From: an uncultured Clostridia bacterium
GTDB lineage: Bacteria; Bacillota; Clostridia; Oscillospirales; Acutalibacteraceae
Direction: 5' to 3'
Length of the DNA: 64,000 nucleotides
NCBI GenBank assembly: GCA_947623505.1
Contig: CANQGT010000004.1
Span: 62,001-126,000, forward strand
Shown one piece after another: positions 28,173 through 36,317 of the stretch; the first letter of the stretch is position 1; each line of letters opens with the position of its first letter. A program made the translations under genes and the position numbers. The notes beneath the pieces are model-generated. The model was given only the letters and a program-made list of their open reading frames with translations, was not told the origin of the DNA and made no database searches.

Positions 28173-28313
28173 AGTCCATTCTCCTTTATTTCTTTAATAA
28201 ATCTTCAAAGGATGAAGTCGTTGAGATTGCTTCGCCGTTGACAACCTGCCTTTCAATTACAGTATAGCAAAATCTAAAAACAGGTGCGAACATGCGAATT
28301 TTTAAATCGCACA

Positions 28314-28890
28314 TTACTTTTTCTGCTTTATTTCCCGGCTAAAATCGTTTAACGTTTGGATATGCCACAGACTTTTGCGGGTGATGGAACGGAAGGCCAG
28401 CGAACAGAAAAAGTCGATGAGAAAGATTTTCGGTATGTAAAAAAGCTGTCCTTTGCGGAACGATTTAAGTTCACCTCGGTTGCACCAATTATTGATTGTG
28501 ATCTTGGCGTAGCCGGTCAGGGCGACTATCTCCTGCACGGTCACGACATCCTTATATTTGCTAAGTAGTTTGGCGTAATAGTCGTGCATTAGCCGGAGTA
28601 CATCCTCGGGCAGTTCTTTGGAGAGTTTCGCCACATAGTTACTGCCTTACCATCATCTTGTTGCGTGCGGAATAAAGTTCGGGATAAACGGCTCGCTCCT
28701 CAAGGTACGCCAGCACATCCTCTTTTTTTGATTTTATAGCACCGTGTTTTCTTGCCTGTCCATTCACAAGGAACTTTGCCGCTTTTCAGCAGGTACAGCG
28801 CCGGGATTTGCTGATGTGGCAGATCCGATAGAGCTGATCCTTTGTGATGACCTCCGGGATGGAATCCCAGTTGACTTCGTTCTCTTTCAT
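28314..28890 (-). pseudogene. Excisionase-like HTH protein, frameshifted
   Basis: ATG 28890 follows AGGTG and begins MKENEVNWDSIPEVITKDQLY, then RICHISKS and an early stop. The next piece, ALYLLKSGKVPCEWTGKKT, lies in another frame. The third part (28314-28634) is intact: VTVQEIVALTGYAKITINNW and a FCSLAFRSITRKSLWH tail. The three pieces align as one two-HTH protein commonly found beside integrases of Clostridia islands. It sits next to attR. Confidence 0.65.
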
Positions 28891-28943
28891 TTGCAATACA
28901 CCTCAAAATAACAGAATTGTCGGTTTGCTGTCCGTGTGTTGCC

Positions 28944-28984
28944 GTTCTGCCTTTGTTCTGCCCCATCTGCCCCCAGTTCTGCCC
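28944..28984 (-). repeat. Right-end GGGCAGAAC repeat array
   Basis: On the plus strand: GTTCTGCC (28944-28951), TGTTCTGCCC (28954-28963), ATCTGCCCCC (28965-28974) and AGTTCTGCCC (28975-28984). These are inverse copies of the left-end motif. Between here and attR there is no gene. Confidence 0.55.
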
Positions 28985-29149
28985 AAAATCGCAATTTTTC
29001 GTGATTCGAGCCCATTTCGGGAAAACGCCGAGACAGGGCGATTTTTTGAATGCGACCGCCGAAAAATCCAGCCGCCGTGCGGGTTTTCGCCGATCCATAT
29101 CTGACCGTTTCTGACAGAAAATTCCCGAAAAGCGGTCGGAGAGCATCGC

Positions 29150-29202
29150 ACTCGAAATCAGGTAGTCCTCACGGGCTCGTGGGTTCGAATCCCACCGTCT
29201 CC
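29150..29202. repeat. attR, 53-bp direct repeat (3' half of tRNA-Ser)
   Basis: Identical to 17211-17263. It lacks a 5' tRNA half, so it is not a functional tRNA. It is followed by ACCA and the original tRNA terminator. Confidence 0.93.
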
Positions 29203-29207
29203 ACCAC

Positions 29208-29248
29208 GCCGCCGCAAGCTTGCATATCGCTTGCGGCGGCTTTTATTT
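29208..29248 (+). terminator. Original tRNA-Ser terminator, displaced by the island
   Basis: GCCGCCGCAAGC (29208-29219) pairs perfectly with GCTTGCGGCGGC (29229-29240), followed by TTTTATTT. The rest of the gap to 29444 is the leader of the sigma-factor gene. Confidence 0.85.
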
Positions 29249-29444
29249 CTTAAATCGGAAGTTTAAAAATACGGCAAAGCAAGAAAGTATTTTACAGCCG
29301 AGGGGGACTTTGCGTTTGCGCTATATTTGTGCTATAAATGAACCATATAATTATCTCTATTTTTTTCATAAAATTTTTAAAAAAGCCAACCTTTTCGGAT
29401 TCGTGTGTCTATATGGGTGAAAGCTTTCAACGAGGTGCGAACAA

Positions 29445-31121
29445 GTGAACAGACAAGACGTAGAAAAAACCTTAACCGAATATCTGAATCCCATATTCGG
29501 ATTTGCGCTGAAAAGGTGTAAAAGCATCCACGACGCGGAGGATCTGTCACAGGAGATTGCGGTAAGAGCGTTTCGCGCGCTCCTTGTTAAGGATGACGTT
29601 GCCGATATGGGAAAGTTCATCTGGACGGTTGCCCACAACGCGCTGAGCAACTACTATCGTGACGCCGCCAAAAGCAAGGTCGGCGTTTCTGTTGATGAGG
29701 TAGCGGAGCTTATCGCGGATCCGCGCTATGAGCCGAACTTCGACGACAATAAAGAAGTGATACAGCGTCTGCACACCGAGATAGCGTACCTTTCCAAGCT
29801 GCAAAGAAGAATCGTAATTGCGTACTATTTCGAGAATCGCAGGCAGGCGGATATTGCGAAGGAGCTGGGCATTCCCGTCGGCACCGTCAAGTGGCACTTG
29901 TTTGAAGCTAAAAAAGAACTGAAAAGAGGCATTACAATGACACGAAATTACGGAGAACTGAATTTTAATCCCATCAGGCTCACACGAATATGCTGCAACG
30001 GCTCGCCCGGAACCAAAGGAAGCAATTCCGCCTTCTTCCGAAGCGCGTTGTCACAAAACATTGCCTATACGGTGAGAAACGGTTATAAAACTATAAACGA
30101 AATTGCGGATGAACTCGGTGTATCGCCCATATATGTTGAAAGCGAGGCGGAATTTTTATATGAATACGGTTTCTTACTGAAAAAGGGAGACAAATACATT
30201 TCAAATATCATTATTGATGAACCCGATGACGAAATTATTAAACTGCACGATGAAATGTACGGTAAGGCAACCGCACTTTTTGCAGATGAATTGTTTGATA
30301 ATTTGAAAGGAAGCGGACTGATAAATGACGACGGCATTTGGGGAGGAAGATACGGCAAAATTTCAATTACGGGCACGCCTCCGAAAGATGAAAACTTTTT
30401 GCTTTGGTCGCTTATCCCGTATATTACCGCAAACAGCGGTAAGCATTTGTTGAAAGAAACCGTTTCTTTTGATGAGGCGGCAACGTTGCGGCCGGACGGA
30501 GGACATAATATTTGCGGCGCCGACGTATTTAATCCGAACGCGCCGAAGCCCAAATACGATGACAGTATGGGGAAATTCCGCGGCTGCTGTTTGAACAGCT
30601 ATGAGAATCTGATCCTTTGGCAATGCGACAGTGAATGGTCCGAAAAGCGAATAACCGAGGACTTCCCAACGGTTTCGACGCAAGATTTGATACTTCTGAA
30701 ACAGATGTTTAATGATACTGAATTATCCGATGCCGAATACGCGCGGCTTGCCGAACGGGGATATATTTCTGTACTGAACGAAAACGGCTGCACAAAAATC
30801 GTTTTGCAGGCAGTTGTTCTTGAAAATCCGGAAATCAAATCAAAGCTGCTGGACATCGGCGGCAAAATTAAGGCGAAGTATTGGAACGAATTTTGCGAAC
30901 TCAGAGATGCGTTCACCGACACCCTGCTTGCCAAAACACCGCCGCATTTGCGCAAGGCGCGGCTTTTCGGAACGCAGCGTGCCTTCTATTCCGACCCGTG
31001 GTTTGTCCTATATGTGCTGAAGCACTTGACGGAGAACGGGAAACTGAAGCCGCCGACAACCGAGCAAAAAAAGATGCTGACGACAGTAATTGCAATAGCC
31101 GACGCGAGCCGACCGGAATGA
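29445..31121 (+). CDS. ECF-like sigma factor with long C-terminal extension
   Basis: 558 residues starting at GTG 29445, preceded by GAGGTG. Residues 1-95 resemble sigma region 2 (DAEDLSQEIAVRAFRAL, FIWTVAHNALSNYYRD). Residues 110-170 match region 4 (LSKLQRRIVIAYYF, RQADIAKELGIPVGTVKWH). A winged-helix-like segment follows (YKTINEIADELGVSPIYVE, about 208-226), then about 330 residues of no known fold with several Cys (ICCNGSPG, HNICGA, GCCLNSY). A normal ECF factor is about 180 residues. The tail may sense a signal; no separate anti-sigma gene is adjacent. Confidence 0.8.
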   Translation: MNRQDVEKTLTEYLNPIFGFALKRCKSIHDAEDLSQEIAVRAFRALLVKDDVADMGKFIWTVAHNALSNYYRDAAKSKVGVSVDEVAELIADPRYEPNFDDNKEVIQRLHTEIAYLSKLQRRIVIAYYFENRRQADIAKELGIPVGTVKWHLFEAKKELKRGITMTRNYGELNFNPIRLTRICCNGSPGTKGSNSAFFRSALSQNIAYTVRNGYKTINEIADELGVSPIYVESEAEFLYEYGFLLKKGDKYISNIIIDEPDDEIIKLHDEMYGKATALFADELFDNLKGSGLINDDGIWGGRYGKISITGTPPKDENFLLWSLIPYITANSGKHLLKETVSFDEAATLRPDGGHNICGADVFNPNAPKPKYDDSMGKFRGCCLNSYENLILWQCDSEWSEKRITEDFPTVSTQDLILLKQMFNDTELSDAEYARLAERGYISVLNENGCTKIVLQAVVLENPEIKSKLLDIGGKIKAKYWNEFCELRDAFTDTLLAKTPPHLRKARLFGTQRAFYSDPWFVLYVLKHLTENGKLKPPTTEQKKMLTTVIAIADASRPE

Positions 31122-31240
31122 GGTTCCGCTTCAAGTCACGTTCCGCCGTCACGAAACATGGTTGTTTTGTTCATATTAGGGTGTAAGCCATCAATTATTG
31201 TAATCCTACGACTTCTAAAAATTCCGTGCCAAGTTTGGGC

Positions 31241-31269
31241 TTGACACGGAAATTTTTGTCTGCTATAAT
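31241..31269 (+). promoter_or_regulatory. Promoter of rpsF-ssb-rpsR
   Basis: Consensus TTGACA (31241-31246) and TATAAT (31264-31269) with a 17-bp spacer, about 80 nt before rpsF. Confidence 0.88.
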
Positions 31270-31302
31270 CTAAACGCTACCCTGAAACGGGCGGTAATCC
31301 TT

Positions 31303-31323
31303 GCCCGAAGCGACGCTTCGGGC
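31303..31323 (+). promoter_or_regulatory. Hairpin in the rpsF leader
   Basis: GCCCGAAGC (31303-31311) pairs with GCTTCGGGC (31315-31323) around a 3-nt loop, 9 bp, with no T-run. Leaders of rpsF operons often bind the S6:S18 complex for autoregulation; I cannot see the full conserved motif, so this is only a candidate. Confidence 0.4.
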
Positions 31324-31350
31324 CAAAAGTCCAGAAGGAGGTGCACAGGA

Positions 31351-31641
31351 ATGGCATTAAAAAAGTATGAAATCGTATTGGTTTTCTCACTCTCTAAGGG
31401 CGAGGAGGCAGTGGAGTCTCTCAAGGCAAAGTTCACCGATTTGATCAAGGCAAATGGCACTCTTGGCGAAGTTGACGAATGGGGCAAGCGCAAGCTCGCG
31501 TATCCCATCAACTTTGAAACAGAGGGCTATTATATCGTTGCTCAGTTTGAGTCGGACGAAAGCTTTCCCGCTGAGATCGACCGTGTTGTCAACATCACGG
31601 ACGGCGTTCTCCGTTCGCTGATCGTTGCGAAGGGCGAATAA
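31351..31641 (+). CDS. rpsF: 30S ribosomal protein S6
   Basis: 96 residues. Starts MALKKYEIVLVFS and has the S6 fold cues EVDEWGKRKLAYPINFETEGYY... and a RVVNITDGVLR end. It binds S18 on the platform of the small subunit. Strong ribosome site AGAAGGAGGTG. First of the classic S6-SSB-S18 trio. Confidence 0.97.
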   Translation: MALKKYEIVLVFSLSKGEEAVESLKAKFTDLIKANGTLGEVDEWGKRKLAYPINFETEGYYIVAQFESDESFPAEIDRVVNITDGVLRSLIVAKGE

Positions 31642-31653
31642 GGGGGCTGCGCT

Positions 31654-32088
31654 ATGATAAACACCGTTGTTTTGATGGGCAGGCTCACATATGAGCCCGA
31701 ATTAAGAACCACACCCAACGGAATTTCGGTAATTCAGTTTCAGGTTGCCTGCGACAGGAATTTTCAAAGATCGGGCGAAGAGAGAAAAGCTGATTTTATC
31801 GACGTTACCGCGTGGCGTCAGACTGCCGAATTCGTTTCCCGCTATTTTCACAAGGGTTCGATGATAGCCGTTGAGGGATCTATCCAGACCGACAGCTACA
31901 CCGACAGTAACGGGAACAAGAGAAAGTCGTTTCAGGTCGTTGCGAACAACGTTTCGTTCTGCGGCTCAAAAGCGGAAAGCGGTTCAAACACCAATCCCGC
32001 CTACAGCCAGCCCGCGCCGAGCTATGCCTCGGCGGACAGCAGTGACTTTGAAGAAATCGTTGACGATGACGACGATTTACCATTTTAA
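31654..32088 (+). CDS. ssb: Single-stranded DNA-binding protein
   Basis: 144 residues with an N-terminal OB fold (MINTVVLMGRLTYEPELR, FIDVTAWRQTAEFV), a disordered Ser/Pro linker and the acidic tip DDDDLPF that docks partner proteins. It starts 12 nt after rpsF. Tetramer that coats ssDNA at replication forks. Confidence 0.96.
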   Translation: MINTVVLMGRLTYEPELRTTPNGISVIQFQVACDRNFQRSGEERKADFIDVTAWRQTAEFVSRYFHKGSMIAVEGSIQTDSYTDSNGNKRKSFQVVANNVSFCGSKAESGSNTNPAYSQPAPSYASADSSDFEEIVDDDDDLPF

Positions 32089-32106
32089 TGAAGGAGGAAA
32101 CCGATT

Positions 32107-32346
32107 ATGGCATACAATAAGGCCGGAGTTGTCAAAAAAGGCCGCAAAAAGGTCTGCCAGTTTTGCGCTGAAAAGTGTGAATATATAGATTACAAGGACG
32201 TCAGCAAGCTCAATAAATATACTTCAGAAAGAGCCAAGATCCTTCCCCGCCGTGTAACGGGCACTTGCGCAAAGCATCAGAGAGAGCTCACCACCGCCAT
32301 CAAGCGCGCGCGTCAGATTGCTCTTCTCCCCTACAGCGCGGACTGA
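32107..32346 (+). CDS. rpsR: 30S ribosomal protein S18
   Basis: 79 residues. [15 protein letters not shown] carries two or three Cys that may bind zinc (C+ form), followed by [20 protein letters not shown]-like S18 core residues and [11 protein letters not shown]. Ends the trio, with a terminator 17 nt later. Confidence 0.97.
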   Translation: MAYNKAGVVKKGRKKVCQFCAEKCEYIDYKDVSKLNKYTSERAKILPRRVTGTCAKHQRELTTAIKRARQIALLPYSAD

Positions 32347-32362
32347 TACTAAAAGTATTTTT

Positions 32363-32389
32363 AAAGAACCTTGCAAAACAAGGTTCTTT
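32363..32389 (+). terminator. Terminator after rpsR, first of two identical copies
   Basis: AAAGAACCTTG-CAAAA-CAAGGTTCTTT, an 11-bp perfect stem. The same 27 bases recur at 32667-32693. Confidence 0.85.
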
Positions 32390-32391
32390 CA

Positions 32392-32666
32392 GCGTGTAGA
32401 AAAAGTCAGGGAAACAGATTTCTACACGCCGGCAGACTTCGAGAAACGGAACTGAATTCGCCTTTCGGCAATTCGTCGGCGTACATAGGTACGGTAGAGT
32501 TGCCGAAAGGTGAAAGCGCCGAAAGCCGCTTAAATTCGATATTCAAGCGGCTTTCTTATTGCAGTAGTTATTAAAAATTATACAGACTGAATTTTTGTAG
32601 GTGATACCGATAACGCAAGCATATTTATTTTATCGGCGCGGTTCAGACCGCTTTATCGACAGTCTG
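32392..32666 (+). other. Hairpin-rich cassette between two identical terminators
   Basis: A 275-nt stretch without a credible gene that contains four structures: an 11-bp stem 32392-32402/32419-32429; an 11-bp stem 32461-32471/32500-32510; an 11-bp stem 32521-32531/32545-32555 followed by TTATT (terminator-like); and a three-way junction, CAGACTG (32583-32589) with CAGTCTG (32660-32666), enclosing CCGATAA/TTATCGG (32607-32636) and GCGGT-TCAG-ACCGC (32638-32651). Could be a small structured RNA or a palindromic repeat element. No other copy is seen in the window. Confidence 0.5.
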
Positions 32667-32697
32667 AAAGAACCTTGCAAAACAAGGTTCTTTTTTC
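32667..32697 (+). terminator. Second copy of the rpsR-type terminator
   Basis: The same 27-base hairpin as 32363-32389, here with a longer T-run (TTTTTT). It ends the structured cassette, 40 nt before dusB. Confidence 0.85.
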
Positions 32698-32733
32698 TTG
32701 CGTTTTATGCTATACTCGTTTTGAGGTAGAAAG

Positions 32734-33699
32734 ATGAAGATAAAAGACATTGAATTTTGCGGCTTTGCTTTTCTCGCGCCGATGGCCGGAATAGCCGACA
32801 GGGCCTTTCGGGAGCTCTGCGCCCGTTTCGGCGCGGCAGGCACCGTAAGCGAAATGGTAAGCTCCAAAGGCCTTGTTATGGGAGACGCGAAAAGCGCCGG
32901 GCTTCTGCGCTTCGGAGAAGAGGAGGGCGTAAAAGCCGCTCAGATTTTCGGCGACGATCCCGAAATTATGGCGCGGGCGGCCGTTAAATGCCTTGAATTT
33001 AAGCCGGATATAATAGATATAAATATGGGCTGCCCCGCTCCGAAGGTGGCAATGAACGGCGGCGGCGCGAGCCTGATGAAAAATCCGGAGCTTGCGGGCG
33101 AGATAATGGCGGCGGTTTCCGGCGCGGTAAGCATTCCCGTAACAGCCAAAATACGAAAAGGTTGGGACGACGGCAGCGTGAACGCCGTTGAGCTTGCACA
33201 GATACTCGAAAAAAACGGAGCGAGCGCGATAACCGTTCACGGCAGAACAAGGGCGCAGATGTACAGCGGCAAAGCCGACACGGAGATAATCAGGCGGGTA
33301 AAAGAGGCCGTGAGCATTCCCGTTATAGGAAACGGCGACATTACCGACTCTCAAAGCGCCGCCCTTATGCTTGAAAAAACGGGATGCGACGCCGTTATGG
33401 TCGGCAGGGGTGCACTCGGCAATCCGTGGATATTTCGGCAGATAAACGCTTATCTTTCATCCGGCGTTACCGTTCCCCCTCCGAGCCTTGAGGAAAAAAT
33501 GGCCGTTATGCTGGGGCAGATAAGAAAAACGAAAGAATACAAGGGCGAATACACGGCAATGCGGGAAGCGCGCCACCATGCCGCGTATTACACAAAGGGG
33601 CTGCGCGGCGGAGCGAAATACCGGGCGGAGATCTCCGGACTTGAAACATATAAACAGTTAGAGGAAATAACATACAGAATATTAAAGGAAAATTCGTGA
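32734..33699 (+). CDS. dusB: tRNA-dihydrouridine synthase
   Basis: FMN- and NADPH-dependent enzyme that reduces uridines in tRNA D-loops. 321 residues. TIM barrel with FLAPMAGIADRAFRELC, NMGCPAPKVAMNGGG (active-site Cys), KIRKGWDDG, VHGRTRAQMYSG and GRGALGNPWIF; a helical C-terminal domain follows. First of dusB-nagA-trmL, with overlapping junctions. Ribosome site GAGGTAGAAAG. Confidence 0.94.
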   Translation: MKIKDIEFCGFAFLAPMAGIADRAFRELCARFGAAGTVSEMVSSKGLVMGDAKSAGLLRFGEEEGVKAAQIFGDDPEIMARAAVKCLEFKPDIIDINMGCPAPKVAMNGGGASLMKNPELAGEIMAAVSGAVSIPVTAKIRKGWDDGSVNAVELAQILEKNGASAITVHGRTRAQMYSGKADTEIIRRVKEAVSIPVIGNGDITDSQSAALMLEKTGCDAVMVGRGALGNPWIFRQINAYLSSGVTVPPPSLEEKMAVMLGQIRKTKEYKGEYTAMREARHHAAYYTKGLRGGAKYRAEISGLETYKQLEEITYRILKENS

Positions 33700-34820
33700 T
33701 GATTTTAAAAAACGTTTGCTTTTACAATGATCTGTTTGAAAAAGAAACCGCCGATTTCAGAATAGAAAAAGGCAGAATAGCCGAAATCGGCGTTATCGCC
33801 GAAGACGGCAGGGATATGAGCGGGCTTACCGCCTTGCCCGGATTTGTGGATATTCATATTCACGGGGCGATGGGCGGCGATTTTTGCGACGCTAAGTTCG
33901 AAAGCCTCGATAAAATAAGCGCGTATCTTGCGAAAAATGGGATAACCTCATTTTGCCCCGCCACAATGACGCTCGGCTCTTCGAAGCTTGAGAAAATAAT
34001 GGAAACGGGCAGGGCTTACAAGGGGCGCGAGGCGGGCGCGAAGATAGCCGGAATAAATATGGAAGGGCCGTATATCTCATATCTGAAAAAAGGAGCGCAA
34101 AACGGCGATTTCATAAGAGAGGGCAGCATCGCCGAATTTGAACGGCTTTACGATTTGAGCGGCGGACTTATAAAGCTTATAACGGTTGCCCCCGAAGCGT
34201 TTGACAGCGACGGATTTATAAAACGGGCAAGCGAAAAATGCACCGTTTCGATAGGCCACACAAACGCGAACGCGAAAGAGACGCTGCGGGCGACTGAAAT
34301 GGGAGCCGCGCACGCGACTCATCTTTATAACGCTATGACGGGTATGACTCACAGAGAGGCGGGCGCCGCGGGAACGCTTCTTGACAGTGAGAACGTAACC
34401 TGCGAGCTAATATGCGACGGCAGCCACGTCTGCCCCGCCGTGCTGAGAAACACATTTAAAATACTCGGTGAAAACAGAGCCTGCGTAATATCGGATTCCA
34501 TGCGCGCGGCGGGACTCGGCGAGGGCGAATACGAGCTCGGCGGGCAGCAGGTATATGTGAAAAACGGCGGAAAATGCGCCGTGCTTTCGGACGGAACGAT
34601 AGCCGCCTCCATAACGAACGTTTTTGAGGAATTTAAAAATCTGCTCTCTTTCGGCGTTGATTTTAAAGCGGCGCTGAAAAGCTGCACGATAAATCCTTCG
34701 CGCGCAATAGGTATGGATTCTCAAATCGGCTCGATCGCCGTGGGAAAGGCGGCGGACATCGTTTTTGTTGACGATGAAATGAATATCAGGGAAGTTTATA
34801 TAAATGGAAAACTCGCTTAA
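33699..34820 (+). CDS. nagA: N-acetylglucosamine-6-phosphate deacetylase
   Basis: Metal-dependent amidohydrolase that makes glucosamine-6-phosphate in amino-sugar recycling. About 373 residues. Motifs: DIHIHGAMGGDF (metal His pair), NMEGPYIS (metal Glu), GHTNAN and HLYNAMTGM, and the catalytic Asp in VISDSMRAAG. The ATG at 33699 overlaps the dusB stop (TGATG); a GTG one codon earlier is an alternative. The end overlaps trmL by 17 nt. Confidence 0.94.
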   Translation: MILKNVCFYNDLFEKETADFRIEKGRIAEIGVIAEDGRDMSGLTALPGFVDIHIHGAMGGDFCDAKFESLDKISAYLAKNGITSFCPATMTLGSSKLEKIMETGRAYKGREAGAKIAGINMEGPYISYLKKGAQNGDFIREGSIAEFERLYDLSGGLIKLITVAPEAFDSDGFIKRASEKCTVSIGHTNANAKETLRATEMGAAHATHLYNAMTGMTHREAGAAGTLLDSENVTCELICDGSHVCPAVLRNTFKILGENRACVISDSMRAAGLGEGEYELGGQQVYVKNGGKCAVLSDGTIAASITNVFEEFKNLLSFGVDFKAALKSCTINPSRAIGMDSQIGSIAVGKAADIVFVDDEMNIREVYINGKLA

Positions 34821-35304
34821 CGTTGCTTTGATAGAACCCGAAATACCGCAGAACACGGGAAATATAGCGCGCACCTGCGCCGCCACGGGCGCGAGGCTGC
34901 ACCTTGTGGGACCTATGGGCTTTCAGATAGACGAAAAGCGTGTGCGCCGCGCAGGGCTTGATTACTGGGATAAGCTTGACATCACCTATTATGACGATTC
35001 CGATGAATTTTTTGAGAAAAACGCCGGCGCGCAGTTCTTTTTCTTTTCCACGAAAGCGCGGCGGTGCCACAGCGACGTAAATTATCCGAACGGCGCTTTT
35101 CTCGTTTTCGGCAAGGAGACGAAAGGGCTGGACGAGGAGCTTCTCAAAGCGAACCCCGAAAGATGCGTCCGCATACCGATGCGCGGGATAATAAGAAGTC
35201 TTAATCTGAGCAACAGCGTTGCCATAGCGGTTTATGAAACGCTGCGGCAATGGGGCTATCCCGAGCTTTCAAAAGAGGGCAGATTACATAGGCTTGAATG
35301 GTAA
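34804..35304 (+). CDS. trmL: tRNA (cytidine(34)-2'-O)-methyltransferase
   Basis: 166-residue minimal SPOUT knot enzyme that methylates the wobble ribose of some tRNAs. Motifs: EPEIPQNTGNIARTCA, GPMGF, FGKETKGL, and RIPMRGIIRSLNLSNSVAI. It overlaps the 3' end of nagA, so translation is coupled. Confidence 0.94.
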   Translation: MENSLNVALIEPEIPQNTGNIARTCAATGARLHLVGPMGFQIDEKRVRRAGLDYWDKLDITYYDDSDEFFEKNAGAQFFFFSTKARRCHSDVNYPNGAFLVFGKETKGLDEELLKANPERCVRIPMRGIIRSLNLSNSVAIAVYETLRQWGYPELSKEGRLHRLEW

Positions 35305-35309
35305 AATTA

Positions 35310-35340
35310 AAAACGCGGTTTGAAACCGCGTTTTAATTTT
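35310..35340. terminator. Bidirectional terminator between trmL and patatin genes
   Basis: AAAACGCGGTTT (35310-35321) and AAACCGCGTTTT (35323-35334), nearly palindromic, with TAATTTTT after it. Confidence 0.8.
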
Positions 35341-35386
35341 TACGAAATATTTTGCAAATCGGCGCTCGGCTAACCGCGCGCCTCTA

Positions 35387-36238
35387 TCATTCGGCGAGAA
35401 ATTTTTTAACATTTTCGATTTCACGGCTGCCCTGAAGGTAACCGAGGCGATAAATGGATTCAAGCTTTGCCGTGTCGTTTTCCATAGAGGAGCAATTCAG
35501 CGGGCTCGACGGGCAAATTACATAAACCCCGCCCGCTTTTTCCTGCTCTTCAACATATCTGCGCTGAGCGTTATACATATTATGGCGGTTCATTATAACT
35601 TGCGAGAGCATAGGATATTTTTTATATATCAGCTTCATAAGTCTCGCGGCTTTTATCGGGGGCTTTACAAAATTTCTGTCCTGAGTAAGGATAAGAACCG
35701 TTTTGCGGCAGCCGTCCTCAAACGCGCGTTTAAGCGGAATTGAATCGGCAAGGCCGCCGTCGAAATAATGAACGCCGTCAAGCTCAACGCCTTTTGTAAC
35801 AAGCGGCATAGCGCAGCTTGCCCTCAGCACGAGGCAGCCGAATTCCCTTAAATCCTTGGGATAAAAATATTCCGCCTTTCCGGTGAGAGCGTTTGTGACA
35901 ACGGCGCACAAAACGGAATTGCTTTTTTCATATTCCTCATAATCAAGAGGCATAAGATTGTAAGAAAGCTCGCCGAAAATCCAGCCGAGATTAAGATATT
36001 CGCCGCTTTGCCGATAAGCGTGAAGCCCCATATAATTCTTATCGCGGCAGTAATTTATTGTTATATCGTGCTGGCGGTGAAGATTCTTCCCCAAAAACGA
36101 CGCGGCGTTGCAGGAGCCCGCCGAAACGCCGATAACATAAGGGAACGTGATTTTGTTTTCTATAAAAGCGTCGAGCACGCCGCTTGTGAATATTCCGCGA
36201 TTGCCGCCGCCCTCGAGCACAAGACCGCTTTCATACAT
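35387..36238 (-). CDS. Patatin-like phospholipase
   Basis: 283 residues. Oxyanion motif LEGGGNRGIFTSGVLD, nucleophile GVSAGSCNAASFLG (Ser at about 42), and the dyad Asp in FDGGLADSIP (about 167). Hydrolyses acyl esters of lipids; the natural substrate is unknown. No signal peptide, so probably cytoplasmic or membrane-peripheral. Confidence 0.92.
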   Translation of the reverse strand: MYESGLVLEGGGNRGIFTSGVLDAFIENKITFPYVIGVSAGSCNAASFLGKNLHRQHDITINYCRDKNYMGLHAYRQSGEYLNLGWIFGELSYNLMPLDYEEYEKSNSVLCAVVTNALTGKAEYFYPKDLREFGCLVLRASCAMPLVTKGVELDGVHYFDGGLADSIPLKRAFEDGCRKTVLILTQDRNFVKPPIKAARLMKLIYKKYPMLSQVIMNRHNMYNAQRRYVEEQEKAGGVYVICPSSPLNCSSMENDTAKLESIYRLGYLQGSREIENVKKFLAE

Positions 36239-36264
36239 TATTTAACACTCCGTTTCAAAAATCA

Positions 36265-36288
36265 GGGGAGCAACCGCCGTTGCTCCCC
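36265..36288 (-). terminator. Terminator of the small membrane protein gene
   Basis: GGGGAGCAAC (36265-36274) and GTTGCTCCCC (36279-36288), 10-bp perfect stem; on the minus strand it is followed by TGATTTTTG. Confidence 0.8.
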
Positions 36289-36317
36289 TATAATATTGTT
36301 GACTGTTTTCTCGCGGA

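Larger units (their letters stand above)
17211..29202. mobile_element. Decaying 11.99-kb genomic island integrated in tRNA-Ser(CGA)
   Basis: Bounded by identical 53-bp copies of the tRNA-Ser 3' half. Contents: integrase remnant, SF1 helicase-RQC protein, HTH protein, a nonsense-mutated gene, two Fic genes, two DUF262 genes, a TnpV remnant and an excisionase-like remnant. The sequence is markedly AT-richer than its flanks, especially 17.8-21.3 and 23.8-27.6 kb. Inverted GGGCAGAAC arrays sit inside both ends. No conjugation or replication genes are seen, and the integrase is truncated, so the island is probably immobile unless helped in trans. Defence-like cargo is inferred from family membership. 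Confidence 0.88.

Noticed and set aside
17211-29202. Conjugative element or prophage
   Set aside because: No relaxase, type IV secretion, capsid or terminase genes are visible; better called a genomic island.
29150-29205. Second tRNA-Ser gene
   Set aside because: Only the 3' half is present with no matching 5' acceptor or D-arm; it is attR.
31270-31350. S6:S18-binding leader motif
   Set aside because: A strong hairpin exists, but I could not recognise the conserved bulge and loop pattern, so I left it as a candidate hairpin only.
32371-32574. 67-codon frame inside the structured cassette
   Set aside because: It runs through hairpin arms, has no ribosome site, and its composition is explained by the inverted repeats.
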